This document shows positions 25,735 to 34,269 of a stretch of 64,000 nt of DNA, piece by piece. Source of the stretch: Aequorivita aquimaris (GTDB lineage Bacteria > Bacteroidota > Bacteroidia > Flavobacteriales > Flavobacteriaceae); contig NZ_JRWG01000001.1 in the NCBI RefSeq assembly GCF_001573155.1, positions 186,001 through 250,000 of the forward strand. Direction: 5' to 3'. Below the pieces are notes generated by a model. The model saw nothing but the letters and a program-made list of their open reading frames with translations, was not told where the DNA came from and did no database searches. Each line of letters begins with the position of its first letter. The first letter of the stretch is position 1. A program made the translations under genes and the position numbers.

Positions 25735-26256
25735 TTAAATTGTTAGTTCGTTTTCGCTTTGTATTTCCACTCCCTTTTTAAAAACCAATGCTATAATGTA
25801 AATAATGCCCGCAAAAAATAGAAATTGCTCGGCACCCCAGTCTATTTGGAGGGTGAGTCCCTGCCTCATTATACGGTTTGCATAATTTTCCGCAATGATG
25901 GCCACAACCCCAATGCTCAAGGCATAATGGCTCATTTGTGTAATGACCGAGGCTGTTTTTTCATTGAAAGGATAGTTTAAATCAAACTTCATAAAAAGCT
26001 TGATGACAAGGTAGGCAAGATAAGCTTTCAGGGCAGATAAGGTTATTGAAAAGCTGGCTACACCAATGTAGTGCTCCACGTTGAAATTGTATAAATCCAA
26101 AAGGTCGAGCCCCATATACGTATCTTCGGCACCATTAGAATTGATAAAAAGGGTCACAAAAAGAGAAACGAGTAAAGCTCCAGTTTCTATGCACAAACCG
26201 ATGAATACGATCCAAAATATAATATTCATCACTTTCATTATAATATTTGTTTTCAT
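25735..26256 (-). CDS. DUF2975 family membrane protein
   Basis: This is a 173-residue protein with four hydrophobic helices: IIFWIVFIGLCIETGALLV, FSITLSALKAYLAYLVIKLF, MSHYALSIGVVAIIAE and FLFFAGIIYIIALVF. This matches DUF2975. It is the first gene of a two-gene unit with the XRE regulator. The biochemical role is unknown; the membrane protein may modulate the adjacent regulator. Confidence 0.82.
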   Translation of the reverse strand: MKTNIIMKVMNIIFWIVFIGLCIETGALLVSLFVTLFINSNGAEDTYMGLDLLDLYNFNVEHYIGVASFSITLSALKAYLAYLVIKLFMKFDLNYPFNEKTASVITQMSHYALSIGVVAIIAENYANRIMRQGLTLQIDWGAEQFLFFAGIIYIIALVFKKGVEIQSENELTI

Positions 26257-26273
26257 TTACGGTTGATTTAAAA

Positions 26274-26333
26274 TTACTTTGCGAAAGTAAATAAATATTT
26301 ATTGATAAACAATAAATATATTTTATTTATCAA
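26274..26333 (-). promoter_or_regulatory. Cluster of overlapping palindromes upstream of the DUF2975-XRE unit
   Basis: Three inverted repeats lie within 60 bp: TTACTTT/AAAGTAA (26274-26290), ATATTTATTG/CAATAAATAT (26295-26319) and TTGATAAA/TTTATCAA (26302-26333). They are 18-80 bp ahead of the ATG at 26256 and are good candidates for XRE operator sites. Confidence 0.6.
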
Positions 26334-26478
26334 CAATTATTTTTTTAAAGGGAGTAATTTTTTTAAATGTAATTATCTAAGCTTTTTTGGAACTTACGGT
26401 TTTTACTGAAAAATTCAACAAAGCTTTTTTAGGAAGGAAGAAATGGAAAATTGTATCTTCGGAAGAAAAGAAAGCACC

Positions 26479-27069
26479 ATGACCGATTCACAAAAAATAG
26501 ATGCTTTTATTGCAAAGCAAACAAAATGGAAGGAAAAACTAGAAAAGCTGCGTGAAATACTATTGCAAACAGATTTGAAAGAAGAATTAAAATGGGGCAA
26601 ACCCACCTACACCCTCAACGGGAAACTGGTAGTGGGAATGGCCGATTTCAAAAACCATATGGCGCTGTGGTTCCATCAAGGCGTGTTTTTAAAAGACAAA
26701 CACAACAAGCTCATAAACGCCAAGGAGGCCAAAGCCCTTCGGCAATGGCGCTTTGAAGAAAATGATAAAATTGAACAAAAAATTGTTTTGGAATATGTAG
26801 AAGAAGCTATAGCAAACTGCAAAGCTGGAAAGGAATTAAAACCTGTGCAAAAAAAAGGTGTTTCAATCCCGCCGTTACTGGATGAAGCTTTTAAAAAAGA
26901 CACAACTTTAAAAGAACATTTCCAAAAACTAACTCCCGGTAAACAGCGGGAATATGCCGAATATATAACCGAGGCGAAACAGGAAAAAACCAAATTGAGT
27001 AGATTGGAAAAGTGTATCCCAATGATAAAAAATGGTGTTGGCCTTCACGATAAATACAAAAACTGCTAA
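26479..27069 (+). CDS. YdeI/OmpD-associated family protein with DUF1801-like N-domain
   Basis: From the ATG at 26479 the product is 196 residues (an ATG at 26443 would add 12 non-conserved residues). The N-terminal DUF1801-like domain contains LKWGKPTYTLNGKLVVGMADF and MALWFHQG. The C-terminal YdeI domain contains PPLLDEAFKKDTTLKEHFQ and LTPGKQREYAEYITEAKQ. The family is cytosolic and largely uncharacterised; links to peptide or metal resistance are only reported for relatives. Its TAA overlaps the ATG of the cyclase gene (TAATG), so the two are translationally coupled. Confidence 0.82.
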   Translation: MTDSQKIDAFIAKQTKWKEKLEKLREILLQTDLKEELKWGKPTYTLNGKLVVGMADFKNHMALWFHQGVFLKDKHNKLINAKEAKALRQWRFEENDKIEQKIVLEYVEEAIANCKAGKELKPVQKKGVSIPPLLDEAFKKDTTLKEHFQKLTPGKQREYAEYITEAKQEKTKLSRLEKCIPMIKNGVGLHDKYKNC

Positions 27070-28184
27070 TGGCCATAAAACCACATTTTGAAAGATACAC
27101 CACGCGCCAACTTTGGTTTTACACGCGGCGGGCTTTTTGGATCTTGGTAGCTTGGATTATCATTTCAAACGTCATGTTTTTTTATGAATTCATAACCCTG
27201 AAAAGCAATGGAGTATTGAGTTCAAGCTATGATTTTTATTCAGCAGTAATGGCCAACCTCATCGTCGCTATTTCAGCAGGGCTTATCGGCGGTATTGTTA
27301 CCGTAAATTTAATGGAGCGCTGGCTCCGGCGGTTGGTTTTTTGGAAAGCACTTTTGTATTTAATTATTGCGTACACACTTACGGCTTTTTTGGTAGGTTC
27401 CCTTGGAGCTATTTATATAAACAGCGAAGACTTGGGAGTACCTTTCTATTCTTGGGAAGTACTACAGGAAACGTTTTATTTTTTTGGCACATGGCTTTTT
27501 ATAAAAAATTATATTATTTGGCTTTTTATCGTTTTGGTAACGCTTATCGTTTTAATGGTAAACGATAAGTACGGACCGGGGGTTTTTCCAGATTATTTAA
27601 TAGGAAGATATTTTCGCCCAAAGCACGAGCGACGTATTTTTATGTTTGCCGATATAAAAAATGCAACGGGAATCGCCGAAAGCTTGGGTGAGGAAAAATA
27701 TTTTAATTTTTTAAAAGATTTCTTCAGGCACATAGCGCCTGCTATTGTTCAAACCCGGGGCGAGGTGTATCAATATGTGGGAGATGAAGTTGTTGTGTCG
27801 TGGAAAATGAAATGGGGACTGAAACATGGCAATGCCATTCAATGTTTTTACAGTATGAAAAAAATCATCAAATACAAAGCACCCAAATATTTAAAAAAGT
27901 ACGGTGTTGTCCCCGAATTTAAGGTTGGTCTTCACTACGGCACGGTAATGGTTGGTGAAATTGGGCAGATAAAACGCGACATTGCATTTTCTGGCGATGT
28001 TTTAAATACAACTTCACGCATACAGGCCATGTGCAACGAACTTGATGTTGAGATTTTAGCTTCCAAACAATTTGCTGACATAGCCTACAGGCTGCCAAAA
28101 GGGGTAACCAAAAAGGAACTTGGAAAAGAAAAACTGCGCGGAAAAACCGAAGAAATAGAAATGGTTACGTATGTGAAAAAGTAA
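27069..28184 (+). CDS. Membrane-bound class III adenylate/guanylate cyclase
   Basis: This is a 371-residue protein with four transmembrane helices within residues 15-165 and a C-terminal class III cyclase domain (about 186-370). Likely metal-binding aspartates are Asp195 in FMFADIKNAT and Asp239 in YQYVGDEVVV. The transition-state pair is Asn313/Arg317 in GDVLNTTSRIQ. All expected catalytic positions are therefore filled and the enzyme should be active on ATP or GTP; the specificity was not determined. It is coupled to the upstream YdeI-family gene. Confidence 0.88.
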   Translation: MAIKPHFERYTTRQLWFYTRRAFWILVAWIIISNVMFFYEFITLKSNGVLSSSYDFYSAVMANLIVAISAGLIGGIVTVNLMERWLRRLVFWKALLYLIIAYTLTAFLVGSLGAIYINSEDLGVPFYSWEVLQETFYFFGTWLFIKNYIIWLFIVLVTLIVLMVNDKYGPGVFPDYLIGRYFRPKHERRIFMFADIKNATGIAESLGEEKYFNFLKDFFRHIAPAIVQTRGEVYQYVGDEVVVSWKMKWGLKHGNAIQCFYSMKKIIKYKAPKYLKKYGVVPEFKVGLHYGTVMVGEIGQIKRDIAFSGDVLNTTSRIQAMCNELDVEILASKQFADIAYRLPKGVTKKELGKEKLRGKTEEIEMVTYVKK

Positions 28185-28228
28185 TTTTTTTTTAAAACAT
28201 AAAGTTTAAACGCTTAAATCTTTAATCT

Positions 28229-28564
28229 ATGAAAACAGACAACTACACAAAAATCATTTTGACAATCATTGCAATTTGTTTGACGATAAATATAATAAAG
28301 GACTTTGAAATTTTCCCATCGGCCTATGCAAACGAAACTGAAAATGTAACCCAAAAACCTTTTCCTGAAGTGCTGGACGTACGTTTGGTAGATATTAATA
28401 CATACGATGAATTAAACGTAAACCTAAAAAGTGTTGATACCTACGATGAAGTAAAGGTAAATCTAAAAAAAATTGAAACCTCCGATGAATTGGATGTCAA
28501 CATTGACGAAATTGGCGGGGGTTGGGTTTCAAACGGCGGCCCCATTCCGGTAAAGGTGCAATAA
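28229..28564 (+). CDS. Small exported or anchored protein with three internal repeats
   Basis: This 111-residue protein is not recognised. An N-terminal hydrophobic helix (IILTIIAICLTINIIKDF) is followed by three consecutive roughly 13-residue repeats of the form (V/I)-x-T-x-DE-(L/V)-x-VN-(L/I): INTYDELNVNLKS, VDTYDEVKVNLKK and IETSDELDVNIDE. It ends with a Gly-rich tail, GGGWVSNGGPIPVKV. The repeats suggest a beta-solenoid or extended adhesive stretch. It stands 44 nt after the cyclase gene and its stop abuts the stop of the convergent NDH-2 gene. Confidence 0.7.
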   Translation: MKTDNYTKIILTIIAICLTINIIKDFEIFPSAYANETENVTQKPFPEVLDVRLVDINTYDELNVNLKSVDTYDEVKVNLKKIETSDELDVNIDEIGGGWVSNGGPIPVKVQ

Positions 28565-29836
28565 CTATTTTTTGAACGGACGAATTATCAACCGTGCGGC
28601 ACGATCGTAATTTATATAGCTATATGTCCAATTAAAAAAAGTTACTACCCTGTTTCTGAAACCCACTAAAAACCACAGGTGAACGAACATCCATAAAAAC
28701 CAAGCAATAGCACCGCCAAAGTGCAGCTTGCCCATATCTACTACAGCTTTATTTCTACCTACGGTGGCCATGGTTCCTTTATCAAAATATTCAAAAGGTT
28801 CCATGTTTTTGTCCTTCAGCATTTTTCTGAAGTTTTTCCCCAAATGCTTTCCCTGTTGAATTGCAGGTTGCGCAACCTGCGGGTGTCCCTTGGGATATTC
28901 CTCTGTTTCCATTAGTGCGATATCGCCCAGTGCATAAATATTTTCAAAACCCTTTATTTTATTGAATTCATCCACTTTATAACGATTGGCTTTTTCTATT
29001 AAAGCTTCGCCATTTATTCCCTTTATAGGTGCTCCCGTAACTCCGGCAGCCCAGATGAAGGTTGCGGTCTCAAATTTTTGCCCATCTTTTGTAGTAACAG
29101 TCTTTCCGTCATAATCACTTATAAAAGTTTCCAGATGAATTTGAACACCAAGTTTTTCTAAAAATTTTTGTGCTTTTTCTGAAGCTTGTTCGCTCATTGG
29201 CGGAAGCACCCTATCCAATCCTTCAATTAGATGGACGTTCATTTCTTCTTCTTCCAGCTCGGGATAATCGTTCTCAAGAATTCCTTTTCTAAATTCCGCC
29301 AAAGCTCCGGCAAGTTCCACGCCAGTAGGCCCAGCCCCTGCAATCACAAAGTTCAGAAGTCGTTTTCTCTCTCTTTCATCTGTGGTTATATCTGCCTTTT
29401 CAATATTCTGTAGCATCAAACTGCGAATGTTTAAGGCTTGCGGCACCGTCTTCATAGGCATACTGTTTTCGGCTATGCTATCATTTCCGAAGAAATTGGT
29501 ACGCGTACCCGTAGCAATCACCAAAAAATCATAATGTAAACTTCCTATTGAGGTATGGATAGTATTGTTTTCAGCCTGGATGGTTTCAACCTCAGCCATT
29601 CTGAAGTGGAAATCCACGTTTTTTCTGAAAATTTTGCGAAGCGGATATGCTATGGAGTCCGGTTCAAGCCCCGCTGTGGAAACTTGGTATAGCAAAGGCT
29701 GGAATGTATGGTAGTTATGCCTGTCAAAAAGTATGATCTGCACTTTTTCCTTTTGAAGCTTTTTTATGAAGGAAATACCAGCAAATCCGCCACCTATAAC
29801 TACAATTCGGGGCACACTGGTTTCTGGAATATTCAT
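28565..29836 (-). CDS. ndh: Type II NADH:quinone oxidoreductase (NDH-2)
   Basis: This is a 423-residue flavoprotein with two Rossmann motifs: VVIGGGFAGISFIKKL (FAD, about 12-27) and FVIAGAGPTGVELAGAL (NADH, about 160). The NDH-2 fingerprint DRHNYHTFQPLLYQVSTAGL follows the first strand, and AQPAIQQGKHLGKNF is the C-terminal FAD/quinone block. A hydrophobic tail (AIAWFLWMFVHLWFLVGF) anchors it to the membrane. It passes electrons from NADH to the quinone pool without pumping protons. It is a monocistronic gene. Confidence 0.93.
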   Translation of the reverse strand: MNIPETSVPRIVVIGGGFAGISFIKKLQKEKVQIILFDRHNYHTFQPLLYQVSTAGLEPDSIAYPLRKIFRKNVDFHFRMAEVETIQAENNTIHTSIGSLHYDFLVIATGTRTNFFGNDSIAENSMPMKTVPQALNIRSLMLQNIEKADITTDERERKRLLNFVIAGAGPTGVELAGALAEFRKGILENDYPELEEEEMNVHLIEGLDRVLPPMSEQASEKAQKFLEKLGVQIHLETFISDYDGKTVTTKDGQKFETATFIWAAGVTGAPIKGINGEALIEKANRYKVDEFNKIKGFENIYALGDIALMETEEYPKGHPQVAQPAIQQGKHLGKNFRKMLKDKNMEPFEYFDKGTMATVGRNKAVVDMGKLHFGGAIAWFLWMFVHLWFLVGFRNRVVTFFNWTYSYINYDRAARLIIRPFKK

Positions 29837-29948
29837 CGTTTTTTTTATAGCTTAAATTTAGGCATTGTAAAGGGAGTTCGTTTAATTTTTATGATTTTTG
29901 TAACAAAGCTCTTTCGGCAAATACTAATCAAAAGCTAACAAACTACCA

Positions 29949-30443
29949 TTGAACAAAGAACTGGAACATAGTTTTGTGACCCAACTGGAGGAGAACCAAA
30001 ACATTGTACACAAAATCTGTAGGTTATATACCAATGACAGTGACGCTCACAACGATCTGTTTCAGGAAATAACCATTCAGCTTTGGCGGGCTTACCCCAA
30101 ATTTCGGGGCGATTCCAAGTTTAGTACCTGGATGTACCGAGTAGCCTTGAATACCGCGATTACGCTTTATAGAAAATCAAAACGCAGCATTAAAACACAG
30201 GATTATGAAGGGGTGAGTTTTAAAATTTCCTCTGAACCCTATGACGACACCACCGAGCAACAACTGAAACTTATGTACAGCGCCGTGAAGGACCTGAACG
30301 ATATTGACAAAGCGCTGGTTTTTCTTTATCTGGAAGACAAAAACTACAGGGAAATATCTGAAACCCTCGGAATTACCGAAGTAAACGCAAGAGTAAAAAT
30401 GAACCGGATAAAGGAAAAATTACGAACCATTTTAAATCCGTAA
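29949..30443 (+). CDS. ECF-type RNA polymerase sigma factor
   Basis: This is a 164-residue protein with a TTG start. Region 2 covers NDSDAHNDLFQEITIQLWRAYPKF and FSTWMYRVALNTAITLYR. Region 4 carries the helix-turn-helix KNYREISETLGITEVNARVKMNRI. It is followed after 6 nt by a four-helix membrane protein gene, the usual place for an anti-sigma factor. No member of its regulon can be named from this window. Confidence 0.92.
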   Translation: MNKELEHSFVTQLEENQNIVHKICRLYTNDSDAHNDLFQEITIQLWRAYPKFRGDSKFSTWMYRVALNTAITLYRKSKRSIKTQDYEGVSFKISSEPYDDTTEQQLKLMYSAVKDLNDIDKALVFLYLEDKNYREISETLGITEVNARVKMNRIKEKLRTILNP

Positions 30444-30449
30444 CCCACT

Positions 30450-31094
30450 ATGGATCAACTTGAACTATTAAAAAAACAATGGCAAAGCACGGAGCAGGAG
30501 CTCCCCAAGCTTTCCTATGAAGATATTTATAAAATGCTGTTGAAGAAATCCTCTTCAATCGTAAAATGGATATTCTATATAAGTATTGCGGAGATTCTCT
30601 TTTGGACGCTCCTTTCCTTTCTGGTACCCGAATCCAGCACCAAGTTTAGCGATGACATTGGGCTTCACAATATTCTGGTGGGGGTAAACGTGCTCAACTA
30701 TACGGTCTTTGGAGTTTTTATCATTCTTTTTTACCGAAACTATCGCAAAATCTCAACTACCGATTCCATAAGAGATTTGATGAAGAATATTCTCCGTACG
30801 CGTAAAACGGTAAAGTATTTTGTGATCTACAATATTACCGCCTCCGTTTTGCTCATTATAGGAATAAACATTTTCTACTATTTCAACCAAGATATAGTAT
30901 TTCATTTTATGACCGAAGATTACGGGATCACAAAAATTTCACAAGAAAGATTTATGAAGATGTTTTTCGCAATACAAATACTTTTTGGAATTGTGATGAT
31001 CGGTTTTATTCTGCTGTTCTACAGAATTGTTTACGGAATTCTTTTAAGAAGACTGCACAAAAACTATAAGGAATTGAAGAAGATAGAGATTTGA
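30450..31094 (+). CDS. Four-helix membrane protein, likely partner of the ECF sigma factor
   Basis: This 214-residue protein has a cytoplasmic N-terminal stretch (1-40, QWQSTEQELPKLSYEDIYKM) and four membrane helices (about 42-65, 80-100, 122-145, 170-195). It is not a recognised anti-sigma family. Its position 6 nt after an ECF sigma gene suggests membrane sequestration of that factor, but no zinc-finger motif is present. Confidence 0.65.
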   Translation: MDQLELLKKQWQSTEQELPKLSYEDIYKMLLKKSSSIVKWIFYISIAEILFWTLLSFLVPESSTKFSDDIGLHNILVGVNVLNYTVFGVFIILFYRNYRKISTTDSIRDLMKNILRTRKTVKYFVIYNITASVLLIIGINIFYYFNQDIVFHFMTEDYGITKISQERFMKMFFAIQILFGIVMIGFILLFYRIVYGILLRRLHKNYKELKKIEI

Positions 31095-31218
31095 AAAAAG
31101 GGAGTCAGAGAATAAAGCTGTAATAATCCAATCTATCACAGCCAGCAAGGTTTTTTGATGGGTTTGTTCGCAATATTTTTACAACTACCGTCTACAGACT
31201 ACCAACTACCGACTAAAT

Positions 31219-32022
31219 TTAATACCGCCATTCCCGCTCCTTGTTGAGCTCCTCCTCGCTCTGTATTTCGGAAGTAGGGATCACCTTCAGAAAAGATGGA
31301 TGCTGCTCTATGGCGTACTCCAACTTTTCCACAATCTGTTCCATTGTTTCATTTTCGTAATCAATATCCAAGGGAGGTTTAATTTCCATCGATTGGAGGA
31401 TGCCGCGTTTTTTTATTCGAATTCCCTTTTTATCAAAAGACCTTCTGAAACCGTCTATGACGATAGGCACTACCACAGGTTTATTTTTTTTGATAATATG
31501 CGCGGTGCCTCTTCGAATAGGCTTCCAAGGTTTGGTGGTGCCCTGTGGAAAGGTTATCACCCAGCCATCATTGAGTGCTTTGGTAATGTTACTAACATCG
31601 CTCATCTTTACCTGTTTATTGACTTCCTTTCCTTTTTCACGCCAAGTGCGCTCAATACTTACGGAGCCGGCGTAGGCCAGAATTTTCGGCAATAAACCAT
31701 CTTTCATGGTTTCCTTTGCCGCAACAAAATAAATATTCAGTTTTGGATTCCACAGGTAACCAATGTTTTTGATGCTATCCTCCCGCCCGTGCAGGCTCGC
31801 ATTAAATACGTGCAGCATCGCCGCAACATCGGCAAAATAGGTTTGATGGTTGCTTACAAAGAGTACATTTTTGTCCGGCAGTTCCCTTAGAATTTCACTA
31901 CCGTCAATTTTCAATTCATTAAAACCCTTAAAGCGTCTGTGTGTCAACAGACCCGCTATCCGTATCAGCCAGAGTTTTAAGAAAAGTATGTGTCCAAAAG
32001 GATTTTTTTTGAAGAGACTCAT
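31219..32022 (-). CDS. PlsC-like 1-acylglycerol-3-phosphate acyltransferase family protein
   Basis: This 267-residue protein belongs to the phosphate acyltransferase family. Its block I reads SNHQTYFAD at 57-65, so His59 and Asp65 are separated by five residues rather than the canonical four. Block III reads FPQGTTKPW instead of FPEGTR. Both changes occur in a family I associate with Bacteroidetes, so the substrate may differ from lysophosphatidate. A hydrophobic segment near the N-terminus (ILFLKLWLIRIAGLL) suggests membrane association. It is a single gene, about 120 nt from the Nudix gene. Confidence 0.8.
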   Translation of the reverse strand: MSLFKKNPFGHILFLKLWLIRIAGLLTHRRFKGFNELKIDGSEILRELPDKNVLFVSNHQTYFADVAAMLHVFNASLHGREDSIKNIGYLWNPKLNIYFVAAKETMKDGLLPKILAYAGSVSIERTWREKGKEVNKQVKMSDVSNITKALNDGWVITFPQGTTKPWKPIRRGTAHIIKKNKPVVVPIVIDGFRRSFDKKGIRIKKRGILQSMEIKPPLDIDYENETMEQIVEKLEYAIEQHPSFLKVIPTSEIQSEEELNKEREWRY

Positions 32023-32143
32023 TTTTTCAGTAATCAGTGGTCAGTGCTCAGTACGCAGGTATGGTTTTCAAGTTGGGGCTATTAAATTTCGTACTTCCTG
32101 TTTTGAATTTCGTTTAACCCAGCAAATATACTAAAATAAGCTG

Positions 32144-32785
32144 TTACAGTGCCATTTTCAACAATTCCCGCACTTCGTTGAGCATCATAGCGGTAGCGCC
32201 CCATACGATATGACCGTTCAATTGAAAGGCTGGTACTTCAATGCTTTCGGCGTAGGATGTGGACAAGGTTTGGGTGGTAATGTTCAGATCGTCCATAAAA
32301 TCGCGCAAGTTCACTTCTATTAAGGCTTCCACCTCCTTTTCCTCGGGAACGAATTTTGGAGGCTGGGAAGTGATTCCCAAAAAGGGCTGTACAAAAAAAT
32401 TGCTCGGCGGAATGTAGATTTCAGTGAGTTGCTTTAAGACCGATATAGCGCTGCGCGGCACGCCCACTTCTTCCTCTGTTTCGCGGAGGGCCGCATCCTG
32501 AATGTTTTCGTCCTCGGGCTCCAATTTGCCCCCGGGAAAACCAACTTGTGCAGAGTGAACCCCGTGATACGTTTTCCGAAGAATTAAGATCAATCGCGTT
32601 TCAAAATCTTCCGAAGGATAAAAAAGAGACAGTACACCGGCCCTTTTTGCGGAATTTTGATTGCGCGCCACACGTTTTAATTCCTGAAGGCGCTCCATTG
32701 GCGCCATTTTAAATTGGACCGTTTCGCCGGGAAGTTCCATTTTTGTTACTTTTACAATCCGTTTTTCAAAATCGCGAAAATCCAT
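32144..32785 (-). CDS. Nudix hydrolase of the CoA pyrophosphatase type
   Basis: This 213-residue protein has a Nudix box within FPGGKLEPEDENIQDAAL-RETEEEVGVP (about 94-122), including the REtxEE core. The upstream motif, with LILRKTYHGVHSAQVGFPGG, is typical of CoA-type Nudix enzymes (UPF0035-like). It probably cleaves CoA or its oxidised forms to 4'-phosphopantetheine and 3',5'-ADP. Its ATG lies only two bases from the ATG of the divergent cyclophilin gene, so each promoter must lie inside the other gene. Confidence 0.9.
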   Translation of the reverse strand: MDFRDFEKRIVKVTKMELPGETVQFKMAPMERLQELKRVARNQNSAKRAGVLSLFYPSEDFETRLILILRKTYHGVHSAQVGFPGGKLEPEDENIQDAALRETEEEVGVPRSAISVLKQLTEIYIPPSNFFVQPFLGITSQPPKFVPEEKEVEALIEVNLRDFMDDLNITTQTLSTSYAESIEVPAFQLNGHIVWGATAMMLNEVRELLKMAL

Positions 32786-32787
32786 TT

Positions 32788-33501
32788 ATGAGAAAGTTGA
32801 TTATTTATTGCTTGGGAATTGTGTTGTTCTTCGGAAGCTGTGAAGATAAGAAAAAGGCTTCCCAAACTGAAACTGAAATCGAAAACGAAATCAAAACTGA
32901 AGGAGAAAAAAAAATTGAATCCAAAAAAGAAGAAACTCAAAATTTTCCGGAAATCACGAATGAAAACGCAGTTTCCTTTTTAACTGAATACGGCGAGAAA
33001 AATCCCGAAACCAAAGTTTTGATTACCACACGTTTTGGCGATATTGAAATTGAACTTTACAAAGATACCCCCCTGCACCGCGCCAATTTTATCTATTTGG
33101 TAAAGCAGCATTATTTTGATGAAACGTTCTTTCACCGCGTTGTTCCAAATTTTATAATCCAGGCGGGAAATAGTGACCTTACCTCAACCCAAAAAAAGCG
33201 CGCGGAACTCGGAAAGGAATATTTGCTTCCCGCAGAAATAATTCCCGGGCGTGTGCACGAATATGGCACGGTTTCCGGCGCAAAGGAATACCGCGAAAAC
33301 CCCGATAACAGAACGGCGCCGTATGAATTTTTTATATTTCTTGGGCCAAAATCTTCTACCACACATTTAAACGGAAAATACACCATCTTCGGAAAGGTGA
33401 CTAAAGGAATGGACGTGGTGGAGGAAATCTCAAAAGTGAAAGCGGATGATGGGGATTGGCCGTTGAACAATATTTATATTTCGGCAAAAGTGATAGAGTA
33501 G
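32788..33501 (+). CDS. Cyclophilin-type peptidyl-prolyl cis-trans isomerase lipoprotein
   Basis: The start at 32788 (MRKLIIYCLGIVLFFGSC) gives a 237-residue lipoprotein with lipobox FGSC. An upstream ATG at 32743 would spoil the signal peptide. A charged linker (about 20-60, rich in E and K) is followed by the cyclophilin domain: VLITTRFGDIEIELYKDTPL, FFHRVVPNFIIQAGN, and GKYTIFGKVTKGMDVVEEIS. It would assist protein folding in the periplasm or at the outer membrane. A long Glu/Lys linker is common in such flavobacterial lipoproteins. Confidence 0.9.
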   Translation: MRKLIIYCLGIVLFFGSCEDKKKASQTETEIENEIKTEGEKKIESKKEETQNFPEITNENAVSFLTEYGEKNPETKVLITTRFGDIEIELYKDTPLHRANFIYLVKQHYFDETFFHRVVPNFIIQAGNSDLTSTQKKRAELGKEYLLPAEIIPGRVHEYGTVSGAKEYRENPDNRTAPYEFFIFLGPKSSTTHLNGKYTIFGKVTKGMDVVEEISKVKADDGDWPLNNIYISAKVIE

Positions 33502-33502
33502 A

Positions 33503-33646
33503 AAATTCCAAATCACAAATCCCAAATTCCAAATTCCAAATTCCAAGCAAAAGATCAGAGGGTTTTATCTTTTTAAAAATTTATTCAATTATTCTTCTAA
33601 ACTTTTAAACTCATAAACTTTTAAACCCGTAAACTTCTCAACCCAT
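33503..33646. repeat. Two short tandem-repeat tracts
   Basis: 33503-33544 is six tandem 7-mers of the form AAATYMC (AAATTCC, AAATCAC, AAATCCC, then AAATTCC three times). 33599-33646 is three tandem 16-mers beginning AAACTTTTAAACYC. The second tract runs into the stop codon of the TRIC gene. They sit in the spacer between convergent genes, and no hairpin terminator is evident there. Confidence 0.8.
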
Positions 33647-34269
33647 CAACTTCCTTCCAATTCATCATTCCTGTAGATACTCGGCAACGAAAGATTGAAA
33701 TAAACCGCCAATAATCTAACTATCATTACGATGGAGCCTGAAATAATGACGATAAAATCTTCGGGTATGGGGGAATACTGCAACAGAAAGTACGCAGACG
33801 CGCCCAGGATACAGGCCGTGGCATAAATTTCTTTTCTGAAGATAATCGGGATCTCATTACAGAGAATATCTCTCAAAACACCGCCAAAACAGGCTGTCAT
33901 GGTTCCCAACGCGATGCAAATTATAGGGTGAAAACCAGCGGCAATCCCCTTTTCCACACCTACAATAGTGTATAGCGCGATCCCGATAGTGTCAAACAAA
34001 AACAATGATCTGCGTATGTAACCCAGTCTTTTTCTGAAAATAACTGCAAAAATTGTGGAGCCAAAAATTACATAAACATAGGTAAGGTTGCGCATCCATG
34101 CCACGTTGGCATCAATAAGAATATCGCGCAATGTTCCACCGCCAACAGCCGTTACAAAGGCAATTATCAAAATCCCGAATGGATCCAACCGTTTATTGAG
34201 GGCCGTAAGCACCCCTGAAATAGCGAACGCGATGGTCCCTAAAATGTCTATGAGTAATATCAGCTTCAC
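33646..34269 (-). CDS. TRIC-type (UPF0126/YadS) cation channel family protein
   Basis: This 207-residue protein has about seven membrane helices and two internally similar halves. Each half carries the family glycine/charged motif: AVGGGTLRDILI (about 42-53) and ACFGGVLRDILC (about 128-139). Prokaryotic TRIC homologues are trimeric potassium-permeable channels of the inner membrane. Its start overlaps the stop of the RDD protein gene by 4 nt, so they form a leftward pair. Confidence 0.9.
   Translation of the reverse strand: MKLILLIDILGTIAFAISGVLTALNKRLDPFGILIIAFVTAVGGGTLRDILIDANVAWMRNLTYVYVIFGSTIFAVIFRKRLGYIRRSLFLFDTIGIALYTIVGVEKGIAAGFHPIICIALGTMTACFGGVLRDILCNEIPIIFRKEIYATACILGASAYFLLQYSPIPEDFIVIISGSIVMIVRLLAVYFNLSLPSIYRNDELEGS

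Noticed and set aside
31300-31695. Plus-strand ORFs of 131 and 91 codons
   Set aside because: Both lie opposite the PlsC-like gene and show no domain or start signal.
33503-33544. CRISPR-like repeat array
   Set aside because: The units are tandem 7-mers without spacers and no cas genes occur in the window.
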